From: Dermatemys mawii | Lineage: Eukaryota > Chordata > Testudines > Dermatemydidae | DNA length: 64,000 nucleotides | Reading direction: 5' to 3' | Assembly (NCBI GenBank): GCA_007922305.1 | Contig: ML677460.1 | Location: forward strand, 221,028 to 285,027 | Shown: piece by piece, positions 11,687 through 24,319 of the stretch | Layout: the number at the start of each line of letters is the position of its first letter | Position numbering within the stretch: the first letter of the stretch is position 1 | Translations under genes and position numbers: made by a program | Notes under the pieces: generated by a model | Database searches by the model: none | Told to the model about the DNA's origin: nothing | The model's input: only the letters and a program-made list of their open reading frames with translations

Positions 11687-12474
11687 GTAAGTGCAGGAGA
11701 AATGCAGGATTAATTGTATGATTAATTAGAAGTGTGACCCTGCCTTCCAGCACAGGAGGACTGCCGGGCACGGAGAGAGGAACAGTGGTCTCGATTCTAA
11801 ATCAAGCTGTAAAAGGAGCAAAATCAGCAACCACGTTGGGGGCACAACTGAGCCTTTATCTTCAAATTTGGCACCGCATCCTTGTTGCCTTTTTACTCTC
11901 TTTTTCTCTTCCTTTTAAAAAATAGGCACCAGAATAGTCACTTTCCAGGCTTTGAGAACAGTTGCTGTTCAAGGATGGTGCATAAAGTTGTCATTAATTC
12001 CACTCTTTCACACTTCGCTTCCTCTAGAATCCATTCGTTTGGATTTGAGTCTCATTTGTCCACATGTGGATATAAATGGAAACCTTGAGACACAAGCGGG
12101 TTCTTTTCTCACGACAGCAAATTGGATACTAACCCTTCTGATTTAGTTACTTAAAATGGTAATTCAAATGTGTAGACTATATCAAATCTAATATACAGTA
12201 GTTAGCTCTAGACCCCTATTTAGAAAAGCACTTAAATCCCATTGAGATCACTGAGACTTGAGCATATTTCAAAGGGCTTACATGAATCAGACCTGCACTG
12301 TTTTCACTCCAGAGCATAGGTAGAGTCCTGCAGATCAACAGATATATGCTTGATATCCGCATGGACCATGGACGGACGTAGATCCAAATTTTGTATCTAT
12401 GCAGGGCTCTAAGCGTAGGACACTCTCTCGGAATAGCTGAAACTTTTAATGAACATACTTGGTGTATGGAGCAA

Positions 12475-12615
12475 GATGAGATTCCCCTTTATGGTATGTT
12501 GGTCAGAGTCCTGGATAATCTGTGGAACATTAAGTGTCAAGATGCAGAAAGTTTACAACCAAAGCTAGATTTTTGTCAAGAGAAAAATTCGAAAGTCATA
12601 ATTTTAGTTTAAAAA
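12475..12615 (+). pseudogene. Decayed SRCR exon relic upstream of exon 6
   Basis: A weak relic that aligns with those at 23.1, 27.9 and 34.8 kb. It retains a DNLWN segment and the terminal AAAGTCATAATTTTA sequence common to the relics, corresponding to the C-terminal VIIS end of an SRCR domain. The middle of the domain, including the tryptophan-rich WLDDVNC segment, is missing as in the other relics. It lies about 550 bp before exon 6. Confidence 0.45.
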
Positions 12616-13166
12616 CATAAGGAGTCATCACATACTATGACAAAACTATCAGAAATCAGCTAGTCTTTATTTTACATGAACCATTGTTTGACGTCACATA
12701 ATAATAGTTTTAAACATGAGTTGATTAATGGTAAGCCCTTAGTGCACTACACTAATCCAAAGCCCAGTGAACTCAATGGAAACGCTCCCCTTGACTTCAG
12801 TAGAATTGGTGTCAGGCTTCCAGAGAAAATATGAAAAAGCCCATTGAAGGTAAAGGCAGGCTGCTAAGAATGACAAAGAGCATGACTTGTTTGTTGTGCA
12901 AAAACCCTAAAACCTTGTCACAGAATTCACAAACATTCAGACTCACTTTAACCCTCTTAAGTCTGAATAAGCAATGCGCTCCGTTCGGGTTAAGAAGTAT
13001 AAACCATCTGACAACTTTAAACATCTCCACATCTGAAACAGCACTGTCCTGAATTGTTGAGTAAGACAGTATCATTTGTTCATGTGTTTTTATTTCTGAA
13101 ATCTCACAAACCTGCTTTTATTCAATAGGAATATGACATGTTAACAACTGGGATTTATCCCTGCAG

Positions 13167-13481
13167 GAAACAGGCAGGTCAGACTGGTGAATGGGTCAGA
13201 TCGATGTGCCGGAAGAGTGGAGATTTATTACAATGGCACCTGGGGAACGATCTGTGATGATTCCTGGGACCTGTCAGACTCCAATGTTATTTGCAAACAA
13301 CTGGGATGTGGACATGCCATCAGTGCAACTACCTCTGCACATTATGGGGAAGGATCTGGGCAGATCTGGCTGGATGATGTGAACTGCTCTAGGAATGAAG
13401 CCAGTCTCTGGGAATGTCCATCTGGAGGATGGGGTCTGCATAATTGCAGGCACAACGAAGATGCAGGAGTTGTCTGTTCAG
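13167..13481 (+). CDS. SRCR exon 6 (subfamily A)
   Basis: A 315-bp phase 1-1 exon between atccctgcag and gtctgt. Cysteines fall at domain residues 14, 30, 43, 48, 74, 84, 94 and 104, the textbook group-B spacing. Motifs are [59 protein letters not shown] and DAGVVCSG. It founds the local subfamily A with the DLSD and KQLGC signatures. Sequons NGT (residue 23) and NCS (73) are present. The ATG at 13187 is internal and is not a start. Confidence 0.93.
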
Positions 13482-14227
13482 GTCTGTTCTGTGAATGCTC
13501 TAAGCCCATTTAATTGAGAATTAATATATAAGGGGAATGCTAACTAAAGATACATGTACGCTGTAATTTGCAGTATAATTACAGCACAGGTAATACCTAT
13601 GTTAGCTTTACCTACATAAGCAGAGCTAAAAATAGCATTGTACTATGTGGTACTATGGACTTCAGTTTGGTTTGTACAAAGACTCCAGAGATGTTGGATA
13701 GCTGCTTAGGTTCCATTTCAATCAAAAGTGCACCCTGATTCTTTTGAATTCTATCAATAAATAATACAGTGAGTTTATAAATATTTTATATAAAATATTT
13801 ATTAACTTATCCAGTGTCAAAACAGCTGTAAACACCAAAAGTTTTCAGAGTCATGGGAGGCCACTACAGATGTTAATGACCACATCTCAGTATTTAATTT
13901 CTTTAGCATGCCATCACTACACAATTGCTCTTCACTGTCTCTAGCTCAGGAGTCAGTGAGTGACCCACCAATATTCAGAAAAGCACTTAAGCATTTGCTT
14001 AATGGTAATTCTGTGTTTGAATCTCATTCATATCAATGCAATTTAAGCTTGTGCTTAAAATGAAATGTGCTTACAAACCTTGCTGAATAGGAATAATATG
14101 TGCTTAAATTTTTTCCTGAATCAAGACCCTAATCAGATTAATCTATTTAGCAGAAATTATAAAATGTGACTGTAATGAATTTATCATTTTCAGATCTGGT
14201 GAAATAAAATGACCAGTCTCAGAGCTC

Positions 14228-16550
14228 ATACAATCATATAAAATTAGGGTTGGAAGAGACCTCAGGAGGTCATCAAAGCTGGACCAAGACCAACTAAATC
14301 GTCCCAGCCAGGGCTTTATCAAGTTGAGCCTTAAAAATCTCTATGGAGGGAGATTCCACCACCTCCCTATGGTAACCCATTCCAGTGCTTCACCACCGTC
14401 CTAATGAAATAGTGTTTCCTAATATCCAACCTAGACTTCCCCTATTGCAACTTGAGAACATTACTCCTTGCTCTGTCATCTGCCACCACTGAGAACAGTC
14501 TAGATCCATCCTCTTTGGAACCCCCTTTCAGGTAGTTGAAGGCGGCTATCAAATACCCCCTCACTCTTCTCTTCTGTAGACTAAACAATCCCAGTTCCCT
14601 CAACCTCTCCTTGTAAGTCATGTGCCCCAGATCCCTGATCATTTTTGTTGCCCTCAAGTGGACTCTTTCCAATTTGTCCACATCCTTTCTATAGTGGGGG
14701 GACCAAAACTGCCCACAGTACTCCAGATGTGGACTCACCAGTACTAAATAAAGGGGAATAATCATTTCCCTCAATCTGCTGGCAGTACTTCTACTAATGC
14801 AGCCCAGCATGCTGTTAGCCTTCTTGGCAACACAGGCACACTGCTGACCCATATTCAGCTTCTCATCCACTGTAATCTCCTGGTCCTTTTCTGCAAAACT
14901 GCTTCTTAGCCAGTCGGTCTCTAGTCTGTAGCAGTGCATGGGATTCTTCCTTCCCAAGTGCAGGACTCTGCACTTGTGCTTGTTGAACCTCATCAGATTT
15001 CTTTTGGCCCAATCCTCTAATTCATCTAGGTCTCTCTGTATCCTGTCTCTACCCTCCAGCGTATCTACCACTCCTCCCAGTTTAGTGTCATCCGTGAACT
15101 TGCTGAGGGTGCAGTCCATCTCATCATCCAGATCATTAATGAAGATATTGAACAAAACCGGTCCCAGTACCAACCCTTGGGGCACTCCACTTGATACCAG
15201 CTGCCCACTAGACATGGAGCCATTGATCACCACCCACTGAGCCCAATGATCTATCCAGTTTTCTATCCACCTTATAGTCCATTCATCCAGCCCATACTTC
15301 TTTAACTTGCTGGCAAGAATACTGTGAGAAACTGCATCAAAAGCTTTGCTAAAGTCCAGATATATCACGTCCACTGCTTTCCCCTCATCCACAGAGCCAG
15401 TTATTTCATCATAGAAGGCAGTTAAGTTTGGCATGAATTGCTCTTGGTGAACCCATGCTGACTGTTCCCGATCACTTTCCTCTCCTCCAAATGCTCCAAA
15501 ATGGATTCCCTGAGGCCACGCTCCATGATTTTTCCAGGGACTGAGGTGAGGCTGACTGGCCTGTAGTTCCCCGGCTCCTCCTCCTTCCCTTTTTTAAAGA
15601 TGGGCTCTACATTAGCCTTTTTCCAGTCATCCAGGACCTCCCCCGATCGCCGTGAGTTTTCAAAGATAATGGCCAATGGCTCTGCAATCACATCCGCTAA
15701 CTCCTTTAGCACCCTCGGATGCAGCGCATCCGACCCCATGGACTTGTGCTCATCCAGCTTTTCTACATAGTCCTGAACCATTTCTTTCTTCACAGAGGGC
15801 TGGTCACCTCCTCCCTTTGCTGTGCTGCCCAGTACAGTAGTCTGGAAGCTGACCTTGCTGTGAAGATAGAGCCAAAAAAAGCATTGAGTACTTCATCTTT
15901 TTCCACATCCTCTGTCACTAAGTTGCCTCCCCCATTCAGTAGGAGTCCTGCACTTTCCCTGACCTTGTTGCTAACATACCTGTAAAAACCCTTCCTGTTA
16001 TCCTTCACATCCCTTGCTAGCTGCAACTCCAATTGTGCTTTGACCTTCCTGATTGCATCCCTCCATATTTGAGAAATATTTTATACTCCTCCCTAGTCAT
16101 CTGTCCAAGTTTCCACCTTTTGTAAGCTTCCTTGTTGTGTTTAAGCTCAACGAAGATTTCTCTGTGAAGCCAAGGTGGTTGCGTGCCATATTTGCTATTC
16201 TTTCTGCATTTTAGGTTGTTTTCTTCCTGTGCCTTCAATAAGGCTTCTTTAAAATACAGCCAGCTCTCCTGGAATCCTTTCCCCCTCATATTCGCCTTCC
16301 AGGGGATTTGATCCATCAGTTCCCTAAGGGAGTCAAAGTCTGCTTTTCTGAAGTCTAGGGTCCATATTCTGCTGCTCTCCTTTCTTCCTGAACTTTACCA
16401 TCTCATGGTCACTGCTGCCCAGGTTGTCACCTACTACAACTTTCCCTACCAATTCTTCCCTGTTTGTGAGCAGCAGGTCAAGAGGAGCACGGGCCCTAGT
16501 TGGTTCCTCCAGCACTTGTACTAGGAAGTTGTACCAGCCACTTGGAGACT
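14228..16550 (-). mobile_element. CR1 LINE, reverse transcriptase half
   Basis: Read on the minus strand, five frame-shifted segments (16515 to 14442) give a CR1 ORF2. They run from the region after the endonuclease (TNREELVGKVVVGDNLGSSD) through GNYRPVSLTSVPGK, DVIYLDFSKAFDAVSH, VPQGLVLGPVLFNIFINDL and a catalytic segment reading FTDDTKLGG. The usual FADD has become FTDD and the frame is broken at about 15.43, 15.79, 16.03 and 16.32 kb, so it is inactive. The 3' end lies at 14228, where GTTGGAAGAGACCTCAGGAGG marks the CR1 tail. The 5' part with the endonuclease is missing. Confidence 0.9.
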
Positions 16551-17148
16551 AAAATTATTTGTTAGCTTAGGGTAAAACTTGTTAGTAAAAGTTATTATGC
16601 ATTTCAGTCATTTACAGGCTTCTTATCTCAAATATTTGCTTTCTGGGAATATAATATAGAGTTACAAAATGGTCACTTGGATAAATGGAAATAAAAGTAC
16701 AAAGGAGTCTCTTGCTCTCTGACCAGTAAAGCAATGTACAGATGAATATTTCCAGCTAAGCTTTAAAGCCATTACTCCACAACACAGTGCATACAACGAG
16801 ACAAGTTTGCAAGTAATCATGGAGGAATCTTGCATTTTATGGATTACATTTTATGGGAGAAAATTTAAACCCTTAAACATTATGGATTTTGTCACAAAGG
16901 TCACAGCCATGACAAAATATAACCCTCACCCTCCTCAAATTTGACTGAGGGATAGGTCCTGGAGAGACTGAGAATTACAAAGCGGATGAGAAACCCATGT
17001 AGCAATCTGCAACCTCCTCACATCTGGAATAGCACAGTTAAAAGGATGTCTATCATTTGCTCAGATGTTTTATTTCTAAATTCTTATAAAAAGATCCAGT
17101 TGTAGGATAAGAATATGACATATTAACAAATAAGAATTATACCTACAG

Positions 17149-17463
17149 AAAACAAACAGATCAGACTGGTGAACGGGACAGATCGTTGCTCTGGGCGAGT
17201 GGAGATTTATTATAATGGCACCTGGGGAACAGTCTGTGATCATTCCTGGGATCTATCAGATGCCAACGTTGCTTGCAAACAACTGAGATGTGGACACGCC
17301 ATCAATGCAACTGTCTCTGCTAGATACGGGCCAGGATCTGGGAAGATCTGGCTGGATGATGTGAATTGCTCTGGGAATGAATCCAATCTCTGGGTATGTC
17401 CTTTCAAGGAGTGGGGCCAGCACAACTGTGGGGATCATGAAGATGCTGGTGTTATCTGCTCAG
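17149..17463 (+). CDS. SRCR exon 7 (subfamily A)
   Basis: A 315-bp phase 1-1 exon between acctacag and gtcagt. It reads [83 protein letters not shown] and DAGVICSG with eight cysteines. Four predicted sequons (NGT, NAT, NCS, NES) make it among the most heavily glycosylation-competent domains of the array. PGSGK replaces the usual GEGSGQ. Confidence 0.93.
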
Positions 17464-18004
17464 GTCAGTTTTATGATTGATTTCTTTAACTTGATTGATT
17501 AAATTTAACGCAATAAAATAAGAAGGCAGCAGACAAAGATAAAGGGACATCTCCTTGCTGGTCATACAATTTTTTGGAATTTGTTGCCTTTCAGATCTTG
17601 AGAGGTGAATTCAAAGCCATATGTGAGTCAAAAGTGGGAAGGAGCCTAGTGTGTGTCTCTTTTCTTACTCACTTCCTCACATATTTCATCACCTAATATT
17701 TAAAAAAGACAAAACATCGATCAAGAGAGGCCAATAACTTGAGTAGTTGACTTGAATGCTGTCTGGGGGCCCAGCACAGAAATAACATGTGATTCTCAGT
17801 GTCTTGATTAATGTGAACTGTCAGCACTGAAATTATTGAGGTACAAAGGTTCATCAGTATCTTGCCACGCTTGTACTTTTGCTGTCTGTTCGTTGCACAG
17901 AGCTAGAGTTAATCAGACTAGTACAATGGGTGTCCCTGCTTCCTCCTATTCCCCAGGAAGACCATGATCCATCTGGAAATTCATATATGTTGCCAGTATT
18001 AGAT

Positions 18005-19523
18005 TGGGAGGTGATCCCGGTAACTACAGACCGGTAAGTCTAACGTCTGTACCGGGCAAATCAGTTGAAACAATAGTAAAGAATAAAATTGTCATGCACG
18101 TAGAAGAACATAAATTGTTGGGCAAAAGTCAGCTTGATTTCTGTAAAGGGAAATCATGTCTTACTAATCTATTAGAGTTCTTTGAAGGGGTCAACCAACA
18201 TGTGGACAAGGGGGATCCAGTGGACGTTGTGTACTTAGATTTCCAGAAAGCCTTTGACAAGGTTCCTCACCAAAGGCTCTTACATAAATTAAGTTGCCGT
18301 GGGATAAGAGGGAAGATCCTTTCATGGATTGAGAACTGGTTAAAAGACAGGGAACAAAGGGTAAGAATAAATGGTCAATTTTCAGAATGGAGAGGGGTAA
18401 CTAGTGGTGTTCCCCAGGGGTCAGTCCTAGGACCAATCCTGTTCAACATATTCATCAATGATTTGGAGGAAGGGGTAAACAGTGAGGTGGCAAAGTTTGC
18501 AGACGATACTAAACTGCTCAAAATAGTTAAGACCCAAGCAGAATGTGAAGAACTTCAAAAAGATCTCACAAAACTAAGTGATTGGGCAACAAAATGGCAA
18601 ATGAAATTTAATGTGGATAAATGTAAAGTAATGCACTTTGGAAAAAATAACCCCAAGTATACGTACAATATAATGGGGGCTAATTTAGCTACAACTATTC
18701 AGGAAAGAGATCTTGGAGTCATCGTGGATAGTTCTCTGAAGATGTCCATGAAGTGTGCAGCGGCAGTCAAAAAAGCAAACAGGATATTAGGAATCATTAA
18801 CAAAGGGATAGAAAATAAGACAGAGAATATCTTATTGCCCTTATACAAATCCATGGTGCGCCCACATCTTGAATACTGTGTACAAATGTGGTCTCCTCAT
18901 CTCAAAAAGGATATACTGGCATTAGAAAAGTTTCAGAGAAGGGCAACTAAAATGTTTAGGGGATTGGAACGGGTCCCATATGAAGAGAGATTAAAGAGGC
19001 TAGGACTTTTTAGCTTGGAAAAGAGAAGACTGGGGGGGATATGATAGAGGTATAGAAAATTATGAGTGGCGTGGAGAAAGTGAATAAGGAAAAGTTATTT
19101 ACTTGTTCCCATAATAGCAGAACTAGGGGCCACCCATTGAAATTAGTGGGCAGGAGGTTTAAAACAAATAAAAGGAAGTTCTTCTTCACACAGCGCACAG
19201 TCAACCTGTGGAACTCTTTGCCTGAGGAGGCTGTGAAGGCTAGGAATATAACAGGGTTTAAAAGAGAACTGGATAAATTCATGGAGGTTAAGTCCATTAA
19301 TGGCTATTAGCCAGGCTGGGTAAGGAATGGTGTCCCTAGCCTCTGTTTGTCAGAGGAGGGTGATGGATGGCAGGAGAGAGATCACTTGATCTTTACCTGT
19401 TAGGTTCACTCACTCCAGGGCACCTGGCATTGGCCACTGTCGGTAGACAGGATACTAGGCTAGGTGGACCTTTGGTCTGACCCAGTATGGCCATTCTTAT
19501 GTTCTTATGTTATGTTCTTATGA
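18005..19523 (+). mobile_element. CR1 LINE, long reverse transcriptase frame
   Basis: A 5'-truncated copy starting inside the reverse transcriptase at GNYRPVSLTSVPGK. The frame stays open for about 346 residues with VVYLDFQKAFDKVPH, TSGVPQGSVLGPILFNIFIND and an intact FADDTK catalytic motif. One frameshift near 19.04 kb splits off the last 82 residues. The 3' end carries the tail ending in GGTCTGACCCAGTATGGCC and short ATGTTCTTATG repeats. It belongs to a different CR1 subfamily from the copies with TTGGAAGGGACCTCAGG ends. Confidence 0.9.
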
Positions 19524-19974
19524 GAATTGTAGAGGGAAAGCTATGGTGCTGGAGTTCTCAACTGCAAAATTTAGCATCTACAAGTATATAATATAAGGAC
19601 ATAAGATGGTTAAGTGAGTTTAAACCATTACCTTCAGCTTGTACACTATGACATTATGGAAATTTAGGTTGTCTTGCTACAATATTGATTCAACAAACTA
19701 CAGACAGAAAAATAAAGATGGACATATAAGAGTTAACATAGAATATTGAATTTAACATCGGGTGTTGAAATTATTAAGAAATAATAAGTCAGAATATTGC
19801 ATCAAATCAGTCTTATAAAGAGGTGCTCACTTTAATTCTATAATATTCTGGGTAGTCGGTTTTGGTATCAGTACTGAGCTATATATCCCCAGTTCAGAAT
19901 CTTCTCTATTTGCCCATTAGGCTTCTATGTCAGTTTCTCTTACACTACTTATTTATTTCTTCAAATGTTTAGAG

Positions 19975-20508
19975 CAGGGGTCGGCAACCTTTCAGAACTG
20001 GTGTGCTGGGTCTTCATTTATTTAGTGAAATTTAAGGTTTCGCTTGCCAGTCCAGAAGGGGCAGGGCTTTGGGCAGAAGAGGAGGGTCTGAGGGGGTCAG
20101 TCCGTGCCCGCTTTGGGGTTTCCCCTGCAGGCTTCTGCCAGGTCTCAGCCTGCTGCCAGCCTGGGTGAAGGTGCTGAGTGGGGCAGGCGGGGACCCTGGC
20201 TGGCAAGGGGCCAGCAGGGGGAACCCCAGAGCAGGGGCAGGCTGAGTGCTTAGTCTGCTGCTGCCCAGGGGTTTCCCCTGCAGGCTCCTGCCAGCCGGGG
20301 TCTCAGCCCACTGACAGTCTGGGTTCCCTACACCCAGGCTGGCAGCAGGAGCTGAGTGGGGCAGGCAGCTGGACCCTGGCTGGCAAGGGGCCAGGAGGGG
20401 AAACCCCAGAGCAGCGGTGGGCTGAGCACTTAGCCCGCTTCTGCTCTGCCAGAGGAAATCGGTTCACATGCCACCTTTGGCACGCGTGCCGTTGGTTGCC
20501 GACCCCTG
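19975..20508. mobile_element. hAT-type MITE, 534 bp
   Basis: The element begins CAGGGGTCGGCAACC and ends GGTTGCCGACCCCTG, perfect 15-bp terminal inverted repeats. The 8-bp direct repeat GTTTAGAG flanks both sides (19967-19974 and 20509-20516), the target-site length of hAT transposons. The interior is GC-rich with two diverged copies of a roughly 170-bp unit around CCCTGGCTGGCAAGGGGCCAG. No transposase is encoded. Confidence 0.85.
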
Positions 20509-20623
20509 GTTTAGAGTATAATTATAGGCCCTCTATCTATGGATGTCAGTTAAGCTTTATGGAACCGTTCAGCCAAAAGTACATTCAAATCTGGAAATTT
20601 AAGAATTTAAGTAAGTAAATAAT

Positions 20624-22229
20624 TAGAGCTGTCAATTAATCACAGTTAACTCATGCAATTAAGTTTTAAAAAATTAATCACGATTAATCACGGTTTTAAT
20701 AGCACTGTTAAATAATAGAATACCAATTGAAATTTATTAAATATTTTGGATGTTCTTTTACGTTTTCATATATATTGTATTCTGAGTTGTAAATGAAATC
20801 AGTGTATATTATTTTTACTACAAATATTTATGCTGTAAAAATGATAAACAAAAGACATTGTATTTTTCAATTCATCACTTACAAGTACTGTAGTGCAATC
20901 TCTTTATCATGAAAGTGCAACATATAAATGTAGATTTTTTTGGTTATATAACTACACTCAAAAACAAAACAACGTAAAACTTTAAAGCCTACAAGTCCAT
21001 TCAGTCTTACTTCTTGTTCAGTCAGACACTAAGACAAACAAATTTGTTTATGTTTACAGGAGATAATGCTGCCCTCTTCTTATTGACAGTGTCACCAGAA
21101 AGTGAGAACATGGCACTGTTGTAGGCGCATTGCAAAATATTTACATGGCAGAAGATGCTAAACATTCCTATGCCTCTTCATGCTTCAGCCACCATTCCAG
21201 AGGACATGCTTCCATGCTGATCACGCTCATTAAAAACAATGTGTTAATTAAATTTGTAACTGAACTCCTTGGGGGAGAATCGTACGCTTCTGGTCACTTT
21301 TACCTGACTTCTGCCATATATTACATGTTATGGCAGTCTTGGATGGTGACCCAGCACATGTTGCTCATTTCAAGAACACTTTCACTGCAGACTTGACAAA
21401 ACACAAAGACGCTTCCAGTGTGATATTTCTAAAGATAGTTACAGCATTTGGCCCAAAGTTTAAGAATCGGAAGTGCCTTCCAAAACCCGAGAAGGACTAG
21501 GTGTGGCGCATGCTTTCAGAAGCCTTAAAAGAGCAATGCTCTGACGTAGAAACTACAGAACCCAGACCACCAAAAAGAAAATCAACCTTCTGCTGGTGGC
21601 ATCTGACTCAGATCATGAAAATGACCATGCATCAGTCTGTACTGCTTTGGATCGTCTTCAGGCAGAACCCACCATCAGCATGGAAGCATGTCCTCTGGAA
21701 TAGTGGTTGAAGCATGAAGAGACATAAGAATCTTTAGTGCATCTGGAATCTAAATATCTTGTGACACCAGCCACAACAGTGCCATGTGAATGCCTGTTCT
21801 CACTTTCAGGTGATGTTGTAAACAAGAAGTGGGCAGCATTATCTCCTGTAAATGTAAACAATCTTGATTGGCTGAACAAGAAGTAGGACTGAGTGGACTT
21901 GCAGGGTCTAAAATTTGACATTTGTTTTATTTTTGAATGCAGTTTTTTGTACATATTTCTACATTTGTAAATTCAATCTTCATGATAAAGAGATTGCGCT
22001 CAAGTATTTGTGTTAGGTGCATTGAAAAATACTATTTCTTTTGGGTTTTTTACAGTGAATATACATGAAATCAAAAATGAATATAAAGTGAGCAGTGTAC
22101 ACTTTGTATTCTGTGTTGTAATTGAAATCAATATATTTGAAAATGTAGAGAACATCCAAAAATATTGGTATTTTATTGTTTAACAGTGCAAGTAATTATG
22201 ATTAATTTTTAATCACTTGACAGCCCCAT
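20624..22229 (+). mobile_element. hAT transposon relic with long inverted repeats
   Basis: It is flanked by a perfect 8-bp target-site duplication, TAAATAAT (20616-20623 and 22230-22237). Related ends TAGAGCTGTCAA and its inverse TTGACAGCCCCA bound it. Between about 21.3 and 21.9 kb the plus strand retains wording of a hAT/ZBED-like transposase C terminus (ATPATTVPCECLFSLSGDVV and a WAALSPVNVNNLDWLNKK-like stretch) in broken frames. The left arm is an inverted copy of about 550 bp of the right arm, including the coding end, so the element folds back on itself. Confidence 0.75.
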
Positions 22230-22364
22230 AAATAATGAAATGCCACTTCAGTTCAAGAGTATAATTCATTTTCCCCACTACCATCCCAACAAGGACTGCT
22301 CATGGGTATTTTTGGTTTTCTTTCTCTGTTTCTTTTGTAAAAATAGACTTCATAATAGTGAATT

Positions 22365-22757
22365 TCTAGTAGAGCTCTCCAGAAAATGGAATTTTCATCC
22401 CTTCAGAAATTCAGATATTTCTATATTTCTTTTCATTCAGAAACAGGAAAATAAGATTGAATATCAATAATTTTCATGTAAGCAAAAGTTCCAAAAAGGT
22501 TCTATTCAGAAAGGTTGGCATATTTTTTTTTAACATTTTTGATTGAAATTAAACATTTTGTTTGAATGTGTTAAAATTTTTGACATTTCAGAATGGTGAT
22601 TTGAAGCTAAATGTTTCATGTCTAACTTTCCCATAGAAAAATTGGGAATTTTTATTGAAATTGATATTTTCCTGAGGGGTGGAATGGGAATCAATGTTGA
22701 CAAAATCATACTTTTTATTGCAGAATTTTTTCTGTTAAAAAATTTCAACCAGCTTTA
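22365..22757. repeat. Possible palindromic MITE
   Basis: An AT-rich stretch rich in AAAATTTT and TTTTTC motifs whose ends (AGAGCTCTCCAGAAAAT and ATTTCAACCAGCTTTAA) are weakly inverted copies of each other. The call rests on this resemblance and on similar wording near 27.0-27.1 kb; no target-site duplication is clear. Confidence 0.3.
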
Positions 22758-23071
22758 AGAATTTAAGTAAATAATAAAATGAGACTTCAATTCAAGAGTA
22801 TAATTTCCTGTCTTGGGCCTCGATTCTGCAAAGTAAGCACATGCTTAAGTGCTTTGCAGAATGAGGTCCACACTTCATTAACTCTTTCAGTTCTCCAATT
22901 CTGGAAACAAATGTGACCTGGTAACAGAGGCTGCTTCTTTTATCACTATAACAAATTAACTACTGTAGACATTTGTTTAATAACTATAGTTTCATACCTA
23001 TAGAATATATAATTGTAGTATGCTGTAGTAAGTACTAGTCAACATATTCACATCACTTCAGAACTCAGGTC

Positions 23072-23290
23072 TGGTTTGCTCAGGGTGTTGGATGGTGAAA
23101 GCTGGAGTGATGGGAGAGTCAAGGTTTATCTCCATGGTGCTCACGGCTACATCCTGGCTGATCTGTGGAATGATGTCAGAGTGGTGTGCAGGCAGCTACA
23201 ATGAGGAGATTCAGAGAGAGCCTACAGCAAACCTGCACATCTGTCATAGCAAAAATGCCCAAGTCATCATTTCAATACGTGAACAATAAG
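23072..23290 (+). pseudogene. Decayed SRCR exon relic upstream of exon 8
   Basis: The best preserved relic. One frame reads RVLDGESWSDGRVKVYLHG, then ADLWNDVRVVCRQLQ before a stop, matching residues 6-46 of a group-B SRCR domain. After a deletion of the central domain a short HICHSKNAQVIIS segment corresponds to the C-terminal cysteine-rich end. The first cysteine is already a tryptophan. It lies about 470 bp upstream of the functional exon 8. Confidence 0.7.
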
Positions 23291-23754
23291 TCACGGCACA
23301 GCCATTTTTGAAGCTATGTTATAATTTGTACATACTAGACTAAAACAATGTATTAAACCTATACTACACGGCATTGGACCTGTCAGTTTTGATCCAAAAG
23401 CCTTGCAAAGTAAACAGAAAGAGTCACACTGACTGCAGTTGGCCCGATTGGAGGATTTCTAATTCATGGAAGAGTCTAGCTCAGTAGCTGGCTGCCTGTT
23501 ATGACAAAGAGCAGCCATCTGAGCAGGGAAGCAACTTTAAATGTCTTGAATTTTGGTTGAGGGATTATGGTCATTAACAACATAGGTACAGTCCTCTGAA
23601 GTGGGAATGAGGAATGAGAATCAGTCTCTGTCACAGCACACTAGGAACCTGCTGACAATGTTGGTACACTTTGCTCAGCTGTTTTACTTCTGAAATCTCA
23701 TAATCGTCATCTTGTTCCTATGACACATTCACAGCCGAGGTTTAACCCTTACAG

Positions 23755-24069
23755 GAAGCCAACAGGTCAGACTGGTGAATGGGGCAGATCGATGTGCCGG
23801 GAGAGTGGAGATTTATTACAATGACACCTGGGGGACAGTTTGTGACGATTCCTGGGACACATCAGATGCCGATGTCGTTTGCCAAGAATTGGGATGCGGA
23901 CGCGCCATCAGCGCACCTGGCTCAGCTCACTACGAGGAAGGATCGGGGCAGATCTGGCTGGATGATGTGAACTGCTCTGGAACTGAAACCAACCTTTGGG
24001 CCTGTCCTTCCAGGGGGTGGGGTCAGCACAACTGCGGGCATCATGAAGATGCAGGAGTCCTCTGCTCAG
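23755..24069 (+). CDS. SRCR exon 8 (subfamily B)
   Basis: A 315-bp phase 1-1 exon between cccttacag and gttagc. It reads [78 protein letters not shown] and DAGVLCSG. The [14 protein letters not shown] and APGSAHY signatures define subfamily B, shared with exons 13, 14, 16 and 18. Eight cysteines are present. The donor gttagc is atypical at positions 3 and 6. Confidence 0.93.
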
Positions 24070-24319
24070 GTTAGCTCTGTTTCTGCTCTATTTAACCGGG
24101 GTGACAGAGAATTATGAATGCACCAATCACAGTTTCATAGTTAAGGTTGAATTCTGTTTTGCACTTAACGCAGGCATTCAACCGCTTTGTTATGTAAAAA
24201 GAAACATCTACATCACACCCTCCCCAGAGTTACTGCATTTATTCTATGAGCATAGACTTAATTTTCTGAGAATTCACAAGTAAATGCAGTTTTTGAGTTA
24301 AAATATCCATTTTGTGTTA

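Noticed and set aside
13191..13382. Recurring 63-codon second frames starting MGQID inside SRCR exons
   Set aside because: Out-of-frame shadows that recur only because the exons are homologous.
15719..15985. Plus-strand frame within the CR1 at 14.2-16.5 kb
   Set aside because: Antisense shadow of the CR1 ORF2 encoded on the minus strand.
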